Below are positions 1 through 7,842 of a stretch of 9,483 bases of DNA, one piece after another. The number at the start of each line of letters is the position of its first letter. Position 1 is the stretch's first letter. The stretch comes from Anaerolineales bacterium. GTDB taxonomy: Bacteria > Chloroflexota > Anaerolineae > Anaerolineales > UBA6663. The DNA is taken from the NCBI GenBank assembly GCA_017999235.1, contig JAGOBN010000101.1, forward strand, positions 1 to 9,483. Direction: 5' to 3'. Under the pieces are notes generated by a model, which saw nothing but the letters and a program-made list of their open reading frames with translations, made no database searches and was not told the origin of the DNA. The position numbers and the translations under genes are program-made.

Positions 1-372
1 CAGCGGGGTGGGGACCGGCGTGGGCAGGGGGTCCAGGGCCTGCACCTCCTGGACCATGGCCTGGGCGGCCTCGCGATTCAGGTTGTCCAGGATGGTCTTG
101 CCGTTGTAGAACACATAGCCCAGGCCGATCACGGCGCCAACTTCCACGATCAGGAGCAGCGCGTCCATCAGCCGGCGCGCGCGGCTGCGCGACCGGGGCG
201 CGCGCGGGGCCGCCTCGGGCGCGGCGTCTTCCCCGGCCGGCACGGCGGGCAGGGCCCGGCCGGTGGCGCGGTATTGGGCCAGGCGCGCCTCACGCGCCAG
301 GCGTTTTTTCTCCGCCAGCACGCGCTGCAGCTCGGCCACGGAGAGGTCGTCAACAGACCGGCGGTCTTTCAT
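1..372 (-). CDS. Sortase (class E-like), N-terminal part, cut by the window edge
   Basis: Only the first 124 codons are present; the frame is open to the left edge. Residues 1-40 are a charged helix (DLSVAELQRVLAEKKRLARE), followed by an Ala/Pro/Arg-rich cytoplasmic linker (41-67), one membrane segment at about 70-89 (MDALLLIVEVGAVIGLGYVF), and an outside stretch ending in a Pro/Thr linker (LPTPVPTPL). From memory, this order is the usual N-terminus of Chloroflexota sortases, transpeptidases that act at the outer face of the membrane on secreted proteins carrying a C-terminal sorting signal. The catalytic domain with its TLxTC-type cysteine lies outside the window, so the enzymatic call rests on N-terminal resemblance only. 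The ATG at 372-370 is preceded by AGGTGA three bases upstream. The gene starts 17 bases after the stop of the TldD-like gene, on the same strand, so the two are probably co-transcribed. Alternative: another single-pass membrane protein with a Pro/Thr-rich stalk. Confidence 0.68.
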   Translation of the reverse strand, partial: MKDRRSVDDLSVAELQRVLAEKKRLAREARLAQYRATGRALPAVPAGEDAAPEAAPRAPRSRSRARRLMDALLLIVEVGAVIGLGYVFYNGKTILDNLNREAAQAMVQEVQALDPLPTPVPTPL

Positions 373-389
373 GCGTCACCTAGCGGCGG

Positions 390-1859
390 TTATTCCAGGA
401 CACCCACGCGCACGTTGCGGAAGCGGGCCGGCGCCGCGCCATGGCCGGTGTGCATCACCTGGGCCGGCTGGCCTTTGCCGCAGTTCGGGGTGCCGTACAT
501 GACCCAGTGGTTGGCGTCGCAGACGGCGTCACAGCTGCGCCAGAAGGCCGGCGTGTTGCCGGTGTAGGTGCAGTTCTTGAGCAGGCGGCCCAGTTTGCCG
601 CCCTTGATCTCGTAGCCGACCTCGGTGCCAAACTGAAAGTTGTAGCGCTTGTCGTCAATGCTCCAGGAGCGGTTGGTCTCCAGGAAGAGGCCGGCGTCGG
701 TGTCGGCGATCAGGTCGGCCAGCGTCCACGGCCCCGGCTCCAGGCTGACGTTGGTCATCCGCACCAGCGGCACCCGGTTCCAGCCGGCGGCGCGCATGCA
801 GCCGTTGGAGGGCAGGTCCAGGCGGGCGGCCGTCTCCCGCGACATCAAGTAGCCGACGAACAAGCCGTCCTTGACGATCGGGGTGGCGCTGGCCGGCACA
901 CCCTCATCATCCCAGCCGAAGGTCCCCAAGCCCGTCGGGCGCAGGGCCTCGGCGGTCAGGTTGACCACCTCCGCGCCGTAGCGGAAGCGGCCCAGCTTCT
1001 CGGGCGTCAAGAAGGAGCCGCCGGCGTAGGCGGCCTCCGCGCCAAAAACCCGGTCCAATTCAATGGGATGGCCGCAGGATTCGTGGATCTGCAGCGCCAG
1101 CTGGGAGGCGCCCAGAATGACGGTGGTGAGGGTGTCCGGCGGGCAGGGGGGCGCGGTCAGGAGCTGGACGGCCTCGGCCGCCACGCGCTCCGCCTGGCCC
1201 GGCAGGTCCAGCGCCAGGATGTACTCCCAGCCGGCCGTGCCTTGCTGGCGCTCAGCCGAGTTGGGGTAGGAGCGGCGCTGCACATCATCGTCGGAGACGG
1301 CCGTGGCCACGATCCCGCCGCCGGCCTCGTAGAGCGTCTGCTCCAGGTCGGCGCCTTCCGTGTTGGCGAAGGCTTTGTGCTCGCGGATAAAGACCAGGCT
1401 GCCATGCCGCACCAGGGCCGCCGCGGCGCCGCGCCCGCCGCGTTCCAGCGCCGCGTCCGCCTGCAGCAGCAGTTCCAGTTTGGTCTCGGTGGAGACCCCG
1501 AACGGGTCGATTTGAATGGGCGTGGTGTAGGTGCCACGGCTGGCGGCCGGCGGCCCCAGCCGCACCGGGCCATCCGGCGCGCGGGCGGACGCGTGCGCGA
1601 TCTGCACCGCCTGGCCGGCCACGCGGTCCGCCTCGGCCGCCGTCAGCACCCGGCTGGCCGCGAAGCCCCAGGCGCCGGCGTCCGGCGGGCCGACCAGCAC
1701 GCGCACGCCAAAGCCGAACGACTCGGTCCGGCTCAAGCCGTCCACGCTGCCGTTCTTCACCGAGAGGCTTTCCTCGGCGCTTTGGATCAGGCGCACGTCG
1801 GCATACCGCGCGCCGCGGCGGCGGGCGGTCTCCAGGGCGCGGGCTAATAGGAGGTTCAT
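390..1859 (-). CDS. TldD/PmbA-family metalloprotease
   Basis: A complete 489-residue protein, the usual size for TldD. It carries the family metal site HESCGH at residues 259-264 (an HExxxH motif, continuing PIELD) and a late cysteine, C460 in GTPNCGKGQ, at the place of the third zinc ligand of TldD. The HExxxH motif marks the catalytic (TldD-type) subunit rather than the inactive PmbA/TldE-type partner. In Escherichia coli, TldD and TldE form a cytoplasmic protease that degrades unfolded peptides and trims modified peptides such as microcin B17. The HESCGHPIELD form is a recognisable subgroup; its substrate is unknown to me. The start is ATG at 1859-1857, with GAGG seven bases upstream, and the stop is TAA. 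No TldE-like gene is seen on either side: upstream is the divergent biotin carboxylase, downstream the sortase. A consensus -10 box and a short leader with inverted repeats lie just upstream. Confidence 0.93.
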   Translation of the reverse strand: MNLLLARALETARRRGARYADVRLIQSAEESLSVKNGSVDGLSRTESFGFGVRVLVGPPDAGAWGFAASRVLTAAEADRVAGQAVQIAHASARAPDGPVRLGPPAASRGTYTTPIQIDPFGVSTETKLELLLQADAALERGGRGAAAALVRHGSLVFIREHKAFANTEGADLEQTLYEAGGGIVATAVSDDDVQRRSYPNSAERQQGTAGWEYILALDLPGQAERVAAEAVQLLTAPPCPPDTLTTVILGASQLALQIHESCGHPIELDRVFGAEAAYAGGSFLTPEKLGRFRYGAEVVNLTAEALRPTGLGTFGWDDEGVPASATPIVKDGLFVGYLMSRETAARLDLPSNGCMRAAGWNRVPLVRMTNVSLEPGPWTLADLIADTDAGLFLETNRSWSIDDKRYNFQFGTEVGYEIKGGKLGRLLKNCTYTGNTPAFWRSCDAVCDANHWVMYGTPNCGKGQPAQVMHTGHGAAPARFRNVRVGVLE

Positions 1860-1880
1860 GCGGTTGCCTCATACAACCGC
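1860..1880 (-). promoter_or_regulatory. Inverted repeat around the ribosome binding site of the TldD-like gene
   Basis: A perfect 7-base inverted repeat (GCGGTTG / CAACCGC) is separated by a 7-base loop. Read on the minus strand, the loop is TATGAGG and holds the probable Shine-Dalgarno GAGG. The right arm of the stem ends directly against the ATG. The leader RNA could therefore fold with the ribosome binding site exposed in a loop, or the repeat could be a protein-binding site. The repeat is seen directly; any function is inferred, and GC-rich DNA makes short repeats fairly common. Confidence 0.45.
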
Positions 1881-1891
1881 CCAGTCGGGCG
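1878..1891 (-). promoter_or_regulatory. Second small hairpin in the same leader
   Basis: CGCCC and GGGCG form a 5-base GC stem around a 4-base loop. It shares bases 1878-1880 with the arm of the neighbouring 7-base repeat, so the two hairpins cannot form at the same time. It could be a simple switch in the leader of the TldD-like gene or a chance product of base composition. There is no T-run, so it is not a classical terminator. Confidence 0.3.
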
Positions 1892-1903
1892 CAGCATGCC
1901 GCC

Positions 1904-1933
1904 ATTATAGCGGCGCCGGCCGGGGCGCTTCCA
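1904..1933 (-). promoter_or_regulatory. Probable sigma-70-type promoter for the TldD-like gene and sortase
   Basis: On the minus strand a perfect TATAAT (1909-1904) lies about 45 bases before the ATG. A weak -35 candidate, TGGAAG (1933-1928), matches TTGACA at 3 of 6 positions with an 18-base spacer. Transcription would start near 1897, giving a leader of about 37 bases. An AT-only hexamer stands out in DNA this GC-rich, and its position in the divergent spacer supports it. The -35 assignment is uncertain. Confidence 0.55.
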
Positions 1934-1958
1934 CCCGGCCGCGTCCCACGGTTATAAT
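1930..1958 (+). promoter_or_regulatory. Probable sigma-70-type promoter for the rightward operon
   Basis: A perfect TATAAT (1953-1958) lies 35 bases before the biotin carboxylase ATG. The best -35 candidate with a 17-base spacer is TCCACC (1930-1935), a 3-of-6 match to TTGACA, so recognition may depend mostly on the -10 box. Transcription would start near 1965, giving a leader of about 29 bases. No comparable promoter box is seen inside the rightward gene run, in keeping with one operon. Confidence 0.55.
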
Positions 1959-1984
1959 GCCGACCATCAGGCCGCTGTTCGGAC

Positions 1985-1989
1985 GGGAG
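1985..1989 (+). promoter_or_regulatory. Ribosome binding site of the biotin carboxylase gene
   Basis: GGGAG lies four bases before the ATG at 1994. The protein begins [14 protein letters not shown], the normal start of biotin carboxylases, so this start is secure even though the spacing is a little short. Confidence 0.5.
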
Positions 1990-1993
1990 TCCT

Positions 1994-3508
1994 ATGTTCA
2001 AAAAAGTCCTCATCGCCAACCGCGGCGAGATCGCCGTGCGCGTCATCCGCGCCTGCAAAGAGCTGGGCATCCATACCGTGGCCGTCTACTCCGAGGTGGA
2101 CCGCGGCGCCCTGCATGTGCGGTACGCGGATGAAGCCTACCTGTTGGGGCCGGCGCCCTCGCGCGAGAGCTATCTGCGGGTGGACAAGCTATTGAGCATC
2201 GCGCGCCAGGCGGAGGTGGACGCCATCCACCCCGGCTACGGCTTCCTGGCCGAGCGCGAGGACTTCGCCCAGGCCTGCGCCGACGCCGACATCGCCTTTA
2301 TCGGCCCCAAACCCTCGGCTATCGCGGCCATGGGCGATAAGGCCGTGGCGCGCGCCACGGTGGCCAAGGCCGGCGTCCCCGTCATCCCCGGCACCGAGGG
2401 GGAGGGCAGCCTGCGCAACGACGAACTGCTGGCCATCGCCCCGCAGATCGGGTTCCCGCTGCTCATCAAAGCCACGGCCGGTGGCGGCGGCAAGGGCATG
2501 CGCGAGGTCAAAACCCTGGCCGAGATGCCGGGCCTGCTGGCCTCCGCCCGCCGCGAAGCCGAGGCCGCCTTTGGCGACGGCAACGTCTACCTGGAAAAGC
2601 TCATCACCGGCGCGCGCCACATCGAGATCCAGATCCTGGCCGACCACTTCGGCAACGTCATCCACCTGGGCGAGCGCGAGTGCTCGCTGCAGCGCCGGCA
2701 CCAAAAGGTATTGGAGGAGGCTCCGTCGCCGTTTATCGCCGACGACGAGGCTTTCCGCCAGCAGATGGGGGCCATGGCCTGCCGCGCGGCGGCGGCCGTG
2801 GATTACCACAACGCCGGCACCATCGAGTGCCTGGTGGATAAAGACAAAAACTTCTACTTCATGGAGATGAACACGCGCCTGCAGGTGGAACATCCGGTCA
2901 CCGAGCTGGTGACGGGCGTGGATATCGTCAAAGAGCAAATCCGCATCGCGCGCGGGCGCAAATTGCGCTACACCCAGGCCGATATCAAGCTCAACGGCTG
3001 GGCCATCGAGTGCCGCATCAACGCCGAGGACCCGTATCAGAACTTCATGCCGTCCACCGGGCGCATCGAGGTGACGGTCCTGCCCACGGGCCCCGGCATC
3101 CGCGTGGACACCGGCGTGTACGCGGGCTTTGAGATCACGCCCTACTACGACTCGCTCATCGCCAAATTGATCTGCTACGGCGAGACCCGCGGCGAAGCCA
3201 TCCTGCGCATGCGCCGCGCGCTGGAGGAATACCGCATCATCGGCGTGAAGACCACCATCCCCCTGCATCAGCGCATCCTGGATTCCCACCGCTTCCTGGC
3301 CAGCAACTTCGACACCCGCTTCTTGGAGGAGCGCTTCAGCCTGGAAGAAGCGGAGGAGGGGCGCGAGACGCGGCCGGAGATTGCGGCCATCCTGGCCACC
3401 CTGGCCGCGCACCGCCATGGCCAGCAGGCGGCGCAGGTGGTGCAGCGCGGCCAGCGCGATTCCAGCAACTGGAAATGGGTGGGCCGCTACGAGCGCATGC
3501 ACCGGTGA
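1994..3508 (+). CDS. accC: Biotin carboxylase subunit of an acyl-CoA carboxylase
   Basis: This ATP-grasp enzyme carboxylates biotin on the carrier protein using ATP and bicarbonate, in the cytoplasm. The residues expected from the E. coli enzyme are visible: K116 and K159 (ATP binding), the glycine-rich loop [10 protein letters not shown] (161-170), E201, H236 and K238, E278, and the active-site block E291-N293-R295-E299 in [12 protein letters not shown], with R341 following in ECRINAEDP. The core ends near residue 450, about the full length of E. coli AccC; a further 55 residues, ending [14 protein letters not shown], form an extra tail. The protein lacks a biotin attachment site; a separate carrier protein is encoded at 7322. 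The nearby methylmalonyl-CoA mutase makes propionyl-CoA the likely substrate, though acetyl-CoA carboxylase remains possible. It is the first gene of the rightward run, and its TGA stop overlaps the GTG start of the next gene. Confidence 0.95.
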   Translation: MFKKVLIANRGEIAVRVIRACKELGIHTVAVYSEVDRGALHVRYADEAYLLGPAPSRESYLRVDKLLSIARQAEVDAIHPGYGFLAEREDFAQACADADIAFIGPKPSAIAAMGDKAVARATVAKAGVPVIPGTEGEGSLRNDELLAIAPQIGFPLLIKATAGGGGKGMREVKTLAEMPGLLASARREAEAAFGDGNVYLEKLITGARHIEIQILADHFGNVIHLGERECSLQRRHQKVLEEAPSPFIADDEAFRQQMGAMACRAAAAVDYHNAGTIECLVDKDKNFYFMEMNTRLQVEHPVTELVTGVDIVKEQIRIARGRKLRYTQADIKLNGWAIECRINAEDPYQNFMPSTGRIEVTVLPTGPGIRVDTGVYAGFEITPYYDSLIAKLICYGETRGEAILRMRRALEEYRIIGVKTTIPLHQRILDSHRFLASNFDTRFLEERFSLEEAEEGRETRPEIAAILATLAAHRHGQQAAQVVQRGQRDSSNWKWVGRYERMHR

Positions 3509-5319
3509 GGAGCCGGCCCCCGGAGAACTCGCCGGCGCTGTGGCAGCCGTGGCCCCGGCCGCTCTGGCTGGTGGTGGCGCTTTACACGGTGCTGGCCCTG
3601 GCCTATAACGCCGCCCAGCCGCCGTTTGAACCCTCCGACGAGCAATACCAGTTCGGGTACATCCGCTATCTCAACGACCATGCCGCCCTGCCGGTGGCGC
3701 GGGTGGGCGAACTCTCCGGCTACCATCATCCGCCGGCCTACTTCCTCCTGGCGGCCGCGCTGAGCTGGCCCTTCCCGGCGCCGGATTTGGCCGATTACGC
3801 CGCGCGCATCAACCCCTACGCCCGCTTCCGGCATTGGGAGCCCAGCGTCGACAACAAGACGCTCTATCTCCACGGCCCGTGGGATGCCTGGCCGTGGCAG
3901 GCCACCGCTTTGGCCGTGCATGTGACGCGGCTGATCTCATTGGCCCTGGGGCTGCTGACCGTGCTGCTGACGTACCAAAGCGCGGCCGTGGTCTTTGATG
4001 AAGACGCGGGCCTGCTGGCCGCCTGTTTGACGGCCTTCACGCCCATGTTCACGTCCTTAAGCGGGGCATTGCAGAACGATCTGGGAGCCGCCGCCGCCGG
4101 CGCCGCCGTGATCTGGCTCGGCGTCCGCTGGGCGCGCCACGGGTTCACCCTCCGGCGCGCCGCCCTCTTGGGGGCGCTGGCCGGCCTGGCGGCGCTGATG
4201 AAGCTGACGGCCGCTTTCCTGCTGCCCCCCGCCGGCTTATTGGTCCTCGCGTGGGCGGCCCAAGCCGTCCGCCGGCGGGCGTTGAGCTGGCGGCGCGGGC
4301 TGGGCCTGGGCGCGAGCTTTGGCCTGGGCGCGGCTGGCGCGGCTGGCTGGTGGTTCGCGCGCAACCTGATGCTCTACGGCGACCTGACCGCCAACAACAT
4401 CAACCTGGCGAATTTCGGCGGACAGACCTCGCTCTGGGAGGGCCTCCAGCAGTGGCCGGCCATGCTGCCCTATGCTTGGACCACCTACTGGGGCCGCATC
4501 GGCCACGGCGGCATTGTGCTGCCGGATTGGATGTATCAAGCGGTGGCCGGGCTGGTGGTGCTGGGCTTGTTTGGCCTGGCCCAGCGCTGGCGCCGCGCCG
4601 GCCTGGATCTTGCCCAGACCTTCCTGGCCGGGGCCGGCCTCTTTGTTCTGTTGGGCCTGCTGATCTACATCACCCTCAGCCCAACCGGCGCCAATGGCCG
4701 CTACGCGTTTCCGGCCAGCGCCGCTTACGGCGCCCTGCTGGCGGCCGGCCTGTTGGCGCTGGTCCCGGCCGCGCGCCGGCGCTGGGCCGCGCTCGGCCTG
4801 GGCGGGCTCATGGCCGTCTTCAGCACGGTGGTCCTGGCGGGCTATGTGTGGCCGGCCTATGCCCTGCCGCCGGCCCTGTCCGCTGTGCCGGCCACAGCCA
4901 CGCCCCTGGACGCCAATCTGGGGGATACCGCGCGGCTGCGCGGTTATGAGGTCAGCCCGCCGGCCGCGCGGCCCGGCGACCGAGTGGTTCTCACCCTGTA
5001 CTGGGAGCCGCTGAGCCCCACGGACCGGCCGTATTCGGTCTATGTGCATCTGCTGGACGCGGCGGATCAGCTCATCGCCCAGCGCGACACTTATCCGGGC
5101 CTGGGCCGTAACCCGACCACCGTTTGGACGCCGGGCCGGCTGTTCGCCGACCGCTATCTGGTCATCGTGCCGCCTGAGACGCCGGCGCCGCTGACCGCGC
5201 ATTGGAAGGCCGGCCTGTGGCAGGCCGAGACCGGCGATTACGCCTTCTTATTGGACGCGGCCGGCCAACCCGTGGACTCGGGCGTGGCCTTTGGCGCGCT
5301 GACGCTGACCTCCCGCTGA
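3505..5319 (+). CDS. Membrane glycosyltransferase 1 (GT-C type, GT39/DUF2142-like)
   Basis: A predicted 604-residue multi-pass membrane protein. After a first membrane segment (about 21-38) comes an outside loop with [11 protein letters not shown] (40-50), whose acidic pair D45/E46 fits the catalytic acidic motif of GT-C enzymes, then HHPPAYF (74-80). About ten further hydrophobic segments follow, with WWFARN at 282-287 and GRYAFP near 399. Residues from about 468 to the end form a soluble beta-rich domain ([16 protein letters not shown], then [10 protein letters not shown]). Enzymes of this fold transfer sugars from polyprenyl-phosphate donors on the outer side of the membrane; donor and acceptor cannot be read from sequence. 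I chose the GTG start at 3505 because it overlaps the accC stop (GTGA) and keeps the first helix intact. An in-frame ATG at 3475 would overlap accC by 34 bases. There is no clear Shine-Dalgarno, so translation probably depends on coupling. Confidence 0.8.
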   Translation: MRSRPPENSPALWQPWPRPLWLVVALYTVLALAYNAAQPPFEPSDEQYQFGYIRYLNDHAALPVARVGELSGYHHPPAYFLLAAALSWPFPAPDLADYAARINPYARFRHWEPSVDNKTLYLHGPWDAWPWQATALAVHVTRLISLALGLLTVLLTYQSAAVVFDEDAGLLAACLTAFTPMFTSLSGALQNDLGAAAAGAAVIWLGVRWARHGFTLRRAALLGALAGLAALMKLTAAFLLPPAGLLVLAWAAQAVRRRALSWRRGLGLGASFGLGAAGAAGWWFARNLMLYGDLTANNINLANFGGQTSLWEGLQQWPAMLPYAWTTYWGRIGHGGIVLPDWMYQAVAGLVVLGLFGLAQRWRRAGLDLAQTFLAGAGLFVLLGLLIYITLSPTGANGRYAFPASAAYGALLAAGLLALVPAARRRWAALGLGGLMAVFSTVVLAGYVWPAYALPPALSAVPATATPLDANLGDTARLRGYEVSPPAARPGDRVVLTLYWEPLSPTDRPYSVYVHLLDAADQLIAQRDTYPGLGRNPTTVWTPGRLFADRYLVIVPPETPAPLTAHWKAGLWQAETGDYAFLLDAAGQPVDSGVAFGALTLTSR

Positions 5320-7325
5320 TGCCTAAACTGACCTGGTCCCGCCTCACGTACTGGCTGCTGGCGCTGAGCGGCGTCGTTTTTTTGATCTGGCTGCGCGCCC
5401 GCCAGCCGTACAACATTGTGGACGACGCCTACATCACCTTCCGCTATGCGCGTAATCTGGCGGCCGGGGTGGGCTTCGTCTACAACGCCGGCGAGCACGT
5501 GCTTGGCACGACGACGCCGGCCTATACGGGCTTGCTGGCGCTGGCGGCGCTGGTCAGCGGCGTCTACGATTTTCCGCGCCTGGCGCTGGCCCTCAACGCC
5601 GGCTGTGACGCGCTCACTTTGGCCCTGCTGCTGCGGCTGACGGCGCGCCTGACCGGCCGGCGCTGGCTGGGGCTGGTGATGGCCCTGCTCTTCACCCTGG
5701 ACGCACGCCTGATCGATTTTTCCACCGGCGGCATGGAGAGCAGTTTCAATCTCTTGAGCATCGTCCTGACCCTGACGCTGGCTTTCCACAACCGGCCGCG
5801 CTGGGCGGCGCTGGCGGCCGGCCTGGCGGTGCTGGTTCGGCCGGATGGCGCCACCCTGGCGGCGGCGCTCTTCCTGGCGCTGGGCCTGCCGGTGCTGCGC
5901 CAGCCCAAACGCTGGCCGTGGGCCGAAGCCGGCCTGTTTCTGGCCGTCGTCGCGCCGTGGTTGATCTTCGCCTTCGCCTACTTCGGCCAGCCCATCCCGC
6001 AGTCCGTGCTGGCTAAGTCCGTGGTCTACCGGCTGGAAGGCGGTCTGGCCTTCCGCGCCTTTCTGGTGCAGCTGCGCACGGTCTTCCCGTTCAGCGTGCC
6101 GCCCGTGCAGGACCCGGAGCCGCTGGGGCGGCAGGCGCTGCAGGCGGTCTTGCCGGCCGCGCTGGCGGGCCTGGGGCTGTGGACGGTCCAGCGCCGGCAT
6201 CGCTCGGCCTGGCTGCTGGGCGCCTACATTGTTTTCTTCATCGCCTTCTTCTCGGTGGGCAACCCGTTGTGGCTGGGCTGGTACGAGATCCCGCTGCTGC
6301 CGCTCTACCAATTGCTGATCATCGCCGGCGCGGCGTGGCTAGGACAACGGCTCCCGGGCGCGGCGGCGCGCCATGGCGCGCCGCTGCTGATGGCGGTGGT
6401 GATGGCCGTCCCCCAGCTCTCGCGCCTCAATGCGCTGCCCTGGGAGCAGGCCCAACGGCCGCGCTTCGTGGTCAATTCGTCTTTCAACAAGGAGCGCGAA
6501 GCCGATTACACCACCCTGGCGCAGATGCTGGCGCCGGCGGCCGCGGCCGGCCGGGCGGTGGCCATCCCCGAGATCGGCGCGTTTGGCTGGCGGTATCCCG
6601 GCCGCATCTTCGACACCACCGGCCTGGTAACGCCGGAAACGCTGAAGTATTTTCCGCTGCCGCCGGAGGTGCCGGTGGGCCTGTACACCGTCCCGCGCCG
6701 CATGATTCTGGACCTGCGGCCGGAGTGGTTCATCACCTTCGATTCATTCATCGCCGAGGACCTGCGGCCGGACGCGCCGGATTTCCTGGCGCTCTACCAG
6801 CCCACCATCGGGCTGGTGAGCCGTTCCACCTATCCCACCCAGCGCCTGGTGGCGTATCGCCGGCGCGATCTGCCCAACGAGACGGAGCCGCCGGCCGGGC
6901 TGACGCCGTACCCGGTGATATTTGACGGCGGCCGGCTGAGCCTGGCCGGCTACTTCACCGCCTGGGGCGCGACGCCGGGGTATCGGTATCTGGAGATCAC
7001 GGCGGTCTGGCGCGGCGGCGCGGATGTGGCGGGGCGTGATCTGCTGGTGCGCGCCGATCTGAGCGCGGCCGACGGCACGCCGCTCTTCCAAATCCTGAAC
7101 TATCCCGGCGACGGGCTGTTTCCCACGCCGGCCTGGACCGCCGGCCAATGGCTGCTGGACCGCTATCAGCTCAAGCTGCCGGCGGAGGCCGCGGCCGGCG
7201 CGGCGTATCAGGTGCGGTTGACGCTGCTGGATAACGTCACCGGCGCGGTGGTGCCGGCTCAGGCCGCCGGGCCGGCCAAAGTCGAGGATAATACGGTCAT
7301 CCTTCCGGAACAGGGCGCGCCATGA
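5319..7325 (+). CDS. Membrane glycosyltransferase 2 (GT-C type)
   Basis: A predicted 668-residue protein with one membrane helix near the N-terminus (11-25), then the outside-loop motif NIVDDAYITFRYARNL (32-47) with D35/D36, and GEHVLGTTTPAY (58-69). DDAYITFRYA followed by a GE-x-x-x-GTT-P loop is common in GT-C polyprenyl-phosphate sugar transferases, including actinobacterial arabinofuranosyl- and mannosyltransferase relatives. About nine more hydrophobic segments reach residue 370. The rest is soluble: a region with AIPEIGAFGWRYPGRIFDTT (415-434) and a terminal beta-rich domain (about 530-650) that resembles the tail of glycosyltransferase 1. The start is the ATG at 5319, which overlaps the previous stop (TGATG) and begins [14 protein letters not shown]; an earlier in-frame ATG at 5202 would lie deep inside the preceding gene. 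The TGA stop overlaps the ATG of the biotin carrier gene. The sugar and acceptor are unknown. Confidence 0.8.
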   Translation: MPKLTWSRLTYWLLALSGVVFLIWLRARQPYNIVDDAYITFRYARNLAAGVGFVYNAGEHVLGTTTPAYTGLLALAALVSGVYDFPRLALALNAGCDALTLALLLRLTARLTGRRWLGLVMALLFTLDARLIDFSTGGMESSFNLLSIVLTLTLAFHNRPRWAALAAGLAVLVRPDGATLAAALFLALGLPVLRQPKRWPWAEAGLFLAVVAPWLIFAFAYFGQPIPQSVLAKSVVYRLEGGLAFRAFLVQLRTVFPFSVPPVQDPEPLGRQALQAVLPAALAGLGLWTVQRRHRSAWLLGAYIVFFIAFFSVGNPLWLGWYEIPLLPLYQLLIIAGAAWLGQRLPGAAARHGAPLLMAVVMAVPQLSRLNALPWEQAQRPRFVVNSSFNKEREADYTTLAQMLAPAAAAGRAVAIPEIGAFGWRYPGRIFDTTGLVTPETLKYFPLPPEVPVGLYTVPRRMILDLRPEWFITFDSFIAEDLRPDAPDFLALYQPTIGLVSRSTYPTQRLVAYRRRDLPNETEPPAGLTPYPVIFDGGRLSLAGYFTAWGATPGYRYLEITAVWRGGADVAGRDLLVRADLSAADGTPLFQILNYPGDGLFPTPAWTAGQWLLDRYQLKLPAEAAAGAAYQVRLTLLDNVTGAVVPAQAAGPAKVEDNTVILPEQGAP

Positions 7326-7828
7326 AATACATCACCACCATCAATGACAAGACCTATACCATTGAGATTAACGACGACCACCACATCACGCTGGACGGCG
7401 TGGAGTACGGGGTGGATTTGGCGCGCATCGGTGACCAGCCGGTTTACACCCTGCTGTTGAACGGCCAATCGTTTGAGGGCTTTGTGTATGAGGGCGAGGC
7501 GGCCGACGTTTGGGAGGTGCTCTTGCATGGCGGGTTGTACACCGCCCTGGTGGAGGACGAACGCGAGAAGCGCCTGCGGACGGCCGGCGGCGTGGCGGCC
7601 GCCAGCGCGTCGGGCGAGTACCACCTCAAAGCCCCGATGCCGGGCTTGATCGTGGCGGTGCCGGTGGAAGAAGGCCAGGCGATTAAGAAGGGCGACAACC
7701 TGATCATCCTCGAGTCGATGAAAATGCAGAACGAGCTCAAAGCGCCGCGTGATGGCACCGTGGCGCGCATCAAGGTCAAGCCCGGCGACAGCGTGGAGCA
7801 TCATCAAGTGCTCATCAGCGTGACCTAA
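7322..7828 (+). CDS. Biotin carboxyl carrier protein of an acyl-CoA carboxylase
   Basis: A 168-residue carrier protein. The C-terminal 70 residues are a complete biotinyl domain: APMPGLI (104-110), the biotin attachment motif ESMKMQNE with K134 as the probable biotinylated lysine, and APRDGTV (141-147) on the opposite hairpin. The motif has Ser where many carriers have Ala (AMKM); this occurs in known carriers. Residues 1 to about 85 form a separate beta-rich domain (KYITTINDKTYTIEI, then VYTLLLNGQSFEGFV), as in carriers of propionyl-CoA carboxylase and decarboxylase type, and a flexible Ala/Gly/Ser stretch (88-98) links the two. The protein moves carboxybiotin between the biotin carboxylase (probably that at 1994) and a carboxyltransferase not in this window. 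Its ATG overlaps the previous stop (ATGA), with AGGG six bases upstream. It is separated from accC by two glycosyltransferase genes, which is unusual. Confidence 0.92.
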   Translation: MKYITTINDKTYTIEINDDHHITLDGVEYGVDLARIGDQPVYTLLLNGQSFEGFVYEGEAADVWEVLLHGGLYTALVEDEREKRLRTAGGVAAASASGEYHLKAPMPGLIVAVPVEEGQAIKKGDNLIILESMKMQNELKAPRDGTVARIKVKPGDSVEHHQVLISVT

Positions 7829-7842
7829 GGCCGGCCGGGGCC

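Noticed and set aside
441..1847. Long plus-strand open frame (468 codons) opposite the TldD-like gene
   Set aside because: Composition is typical of antisense shadow in GC-rich DNA, no recognisable domain, while the opposite strand encodes a clear metalloprotease.
2189..3502. Long minus-strand open frame (437 codons) opposite the biotin carboxylase
   Set aside because: It is the antisense of a highly conserved enzyme and shows only Ala/Gly/His/Asp-rich sequence with no domain.
4237..5202. Long minus-strand open frame opposite glycosyltransferase 1
   Set aside because: Arg/Gln/Gly/Ala-rich shadow sequence without motifs; the plus strand has membrane helices and a catalytic motif.
5202..5318. 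Upstream in-frame start for glycosyltransferase 2
   Set aside because: It would add 39 Arg/Gly-rich residues lying inside the preceding gene; the ATG at 5319 directly precedes the first hydrophobic segment and overlaps the stop.
5238..6311. Long minus-strand open frame opposite glycosyltransferase 2
   Set aside because: Gln/Arg-rich shadow sequence; no family resemblance, no start context.
3505..7325. Glycosyltransferases 1 and 2 considered as a recent insertion into the carboxylase operon
   Set aside because: No target duplication, inverted repeat or transposase remnant is seen, base composition matches the neighbours, and the junctions are neat stop/start overlaps.
7829..7842. GC-only spacer with the palindrome GGCCGGCC, considered as a terminator or operator
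   Set aside because: There is no stable long stem and no T-run, and the next gene starts immediately; it fits the general abundance of GCCGGC in the window.
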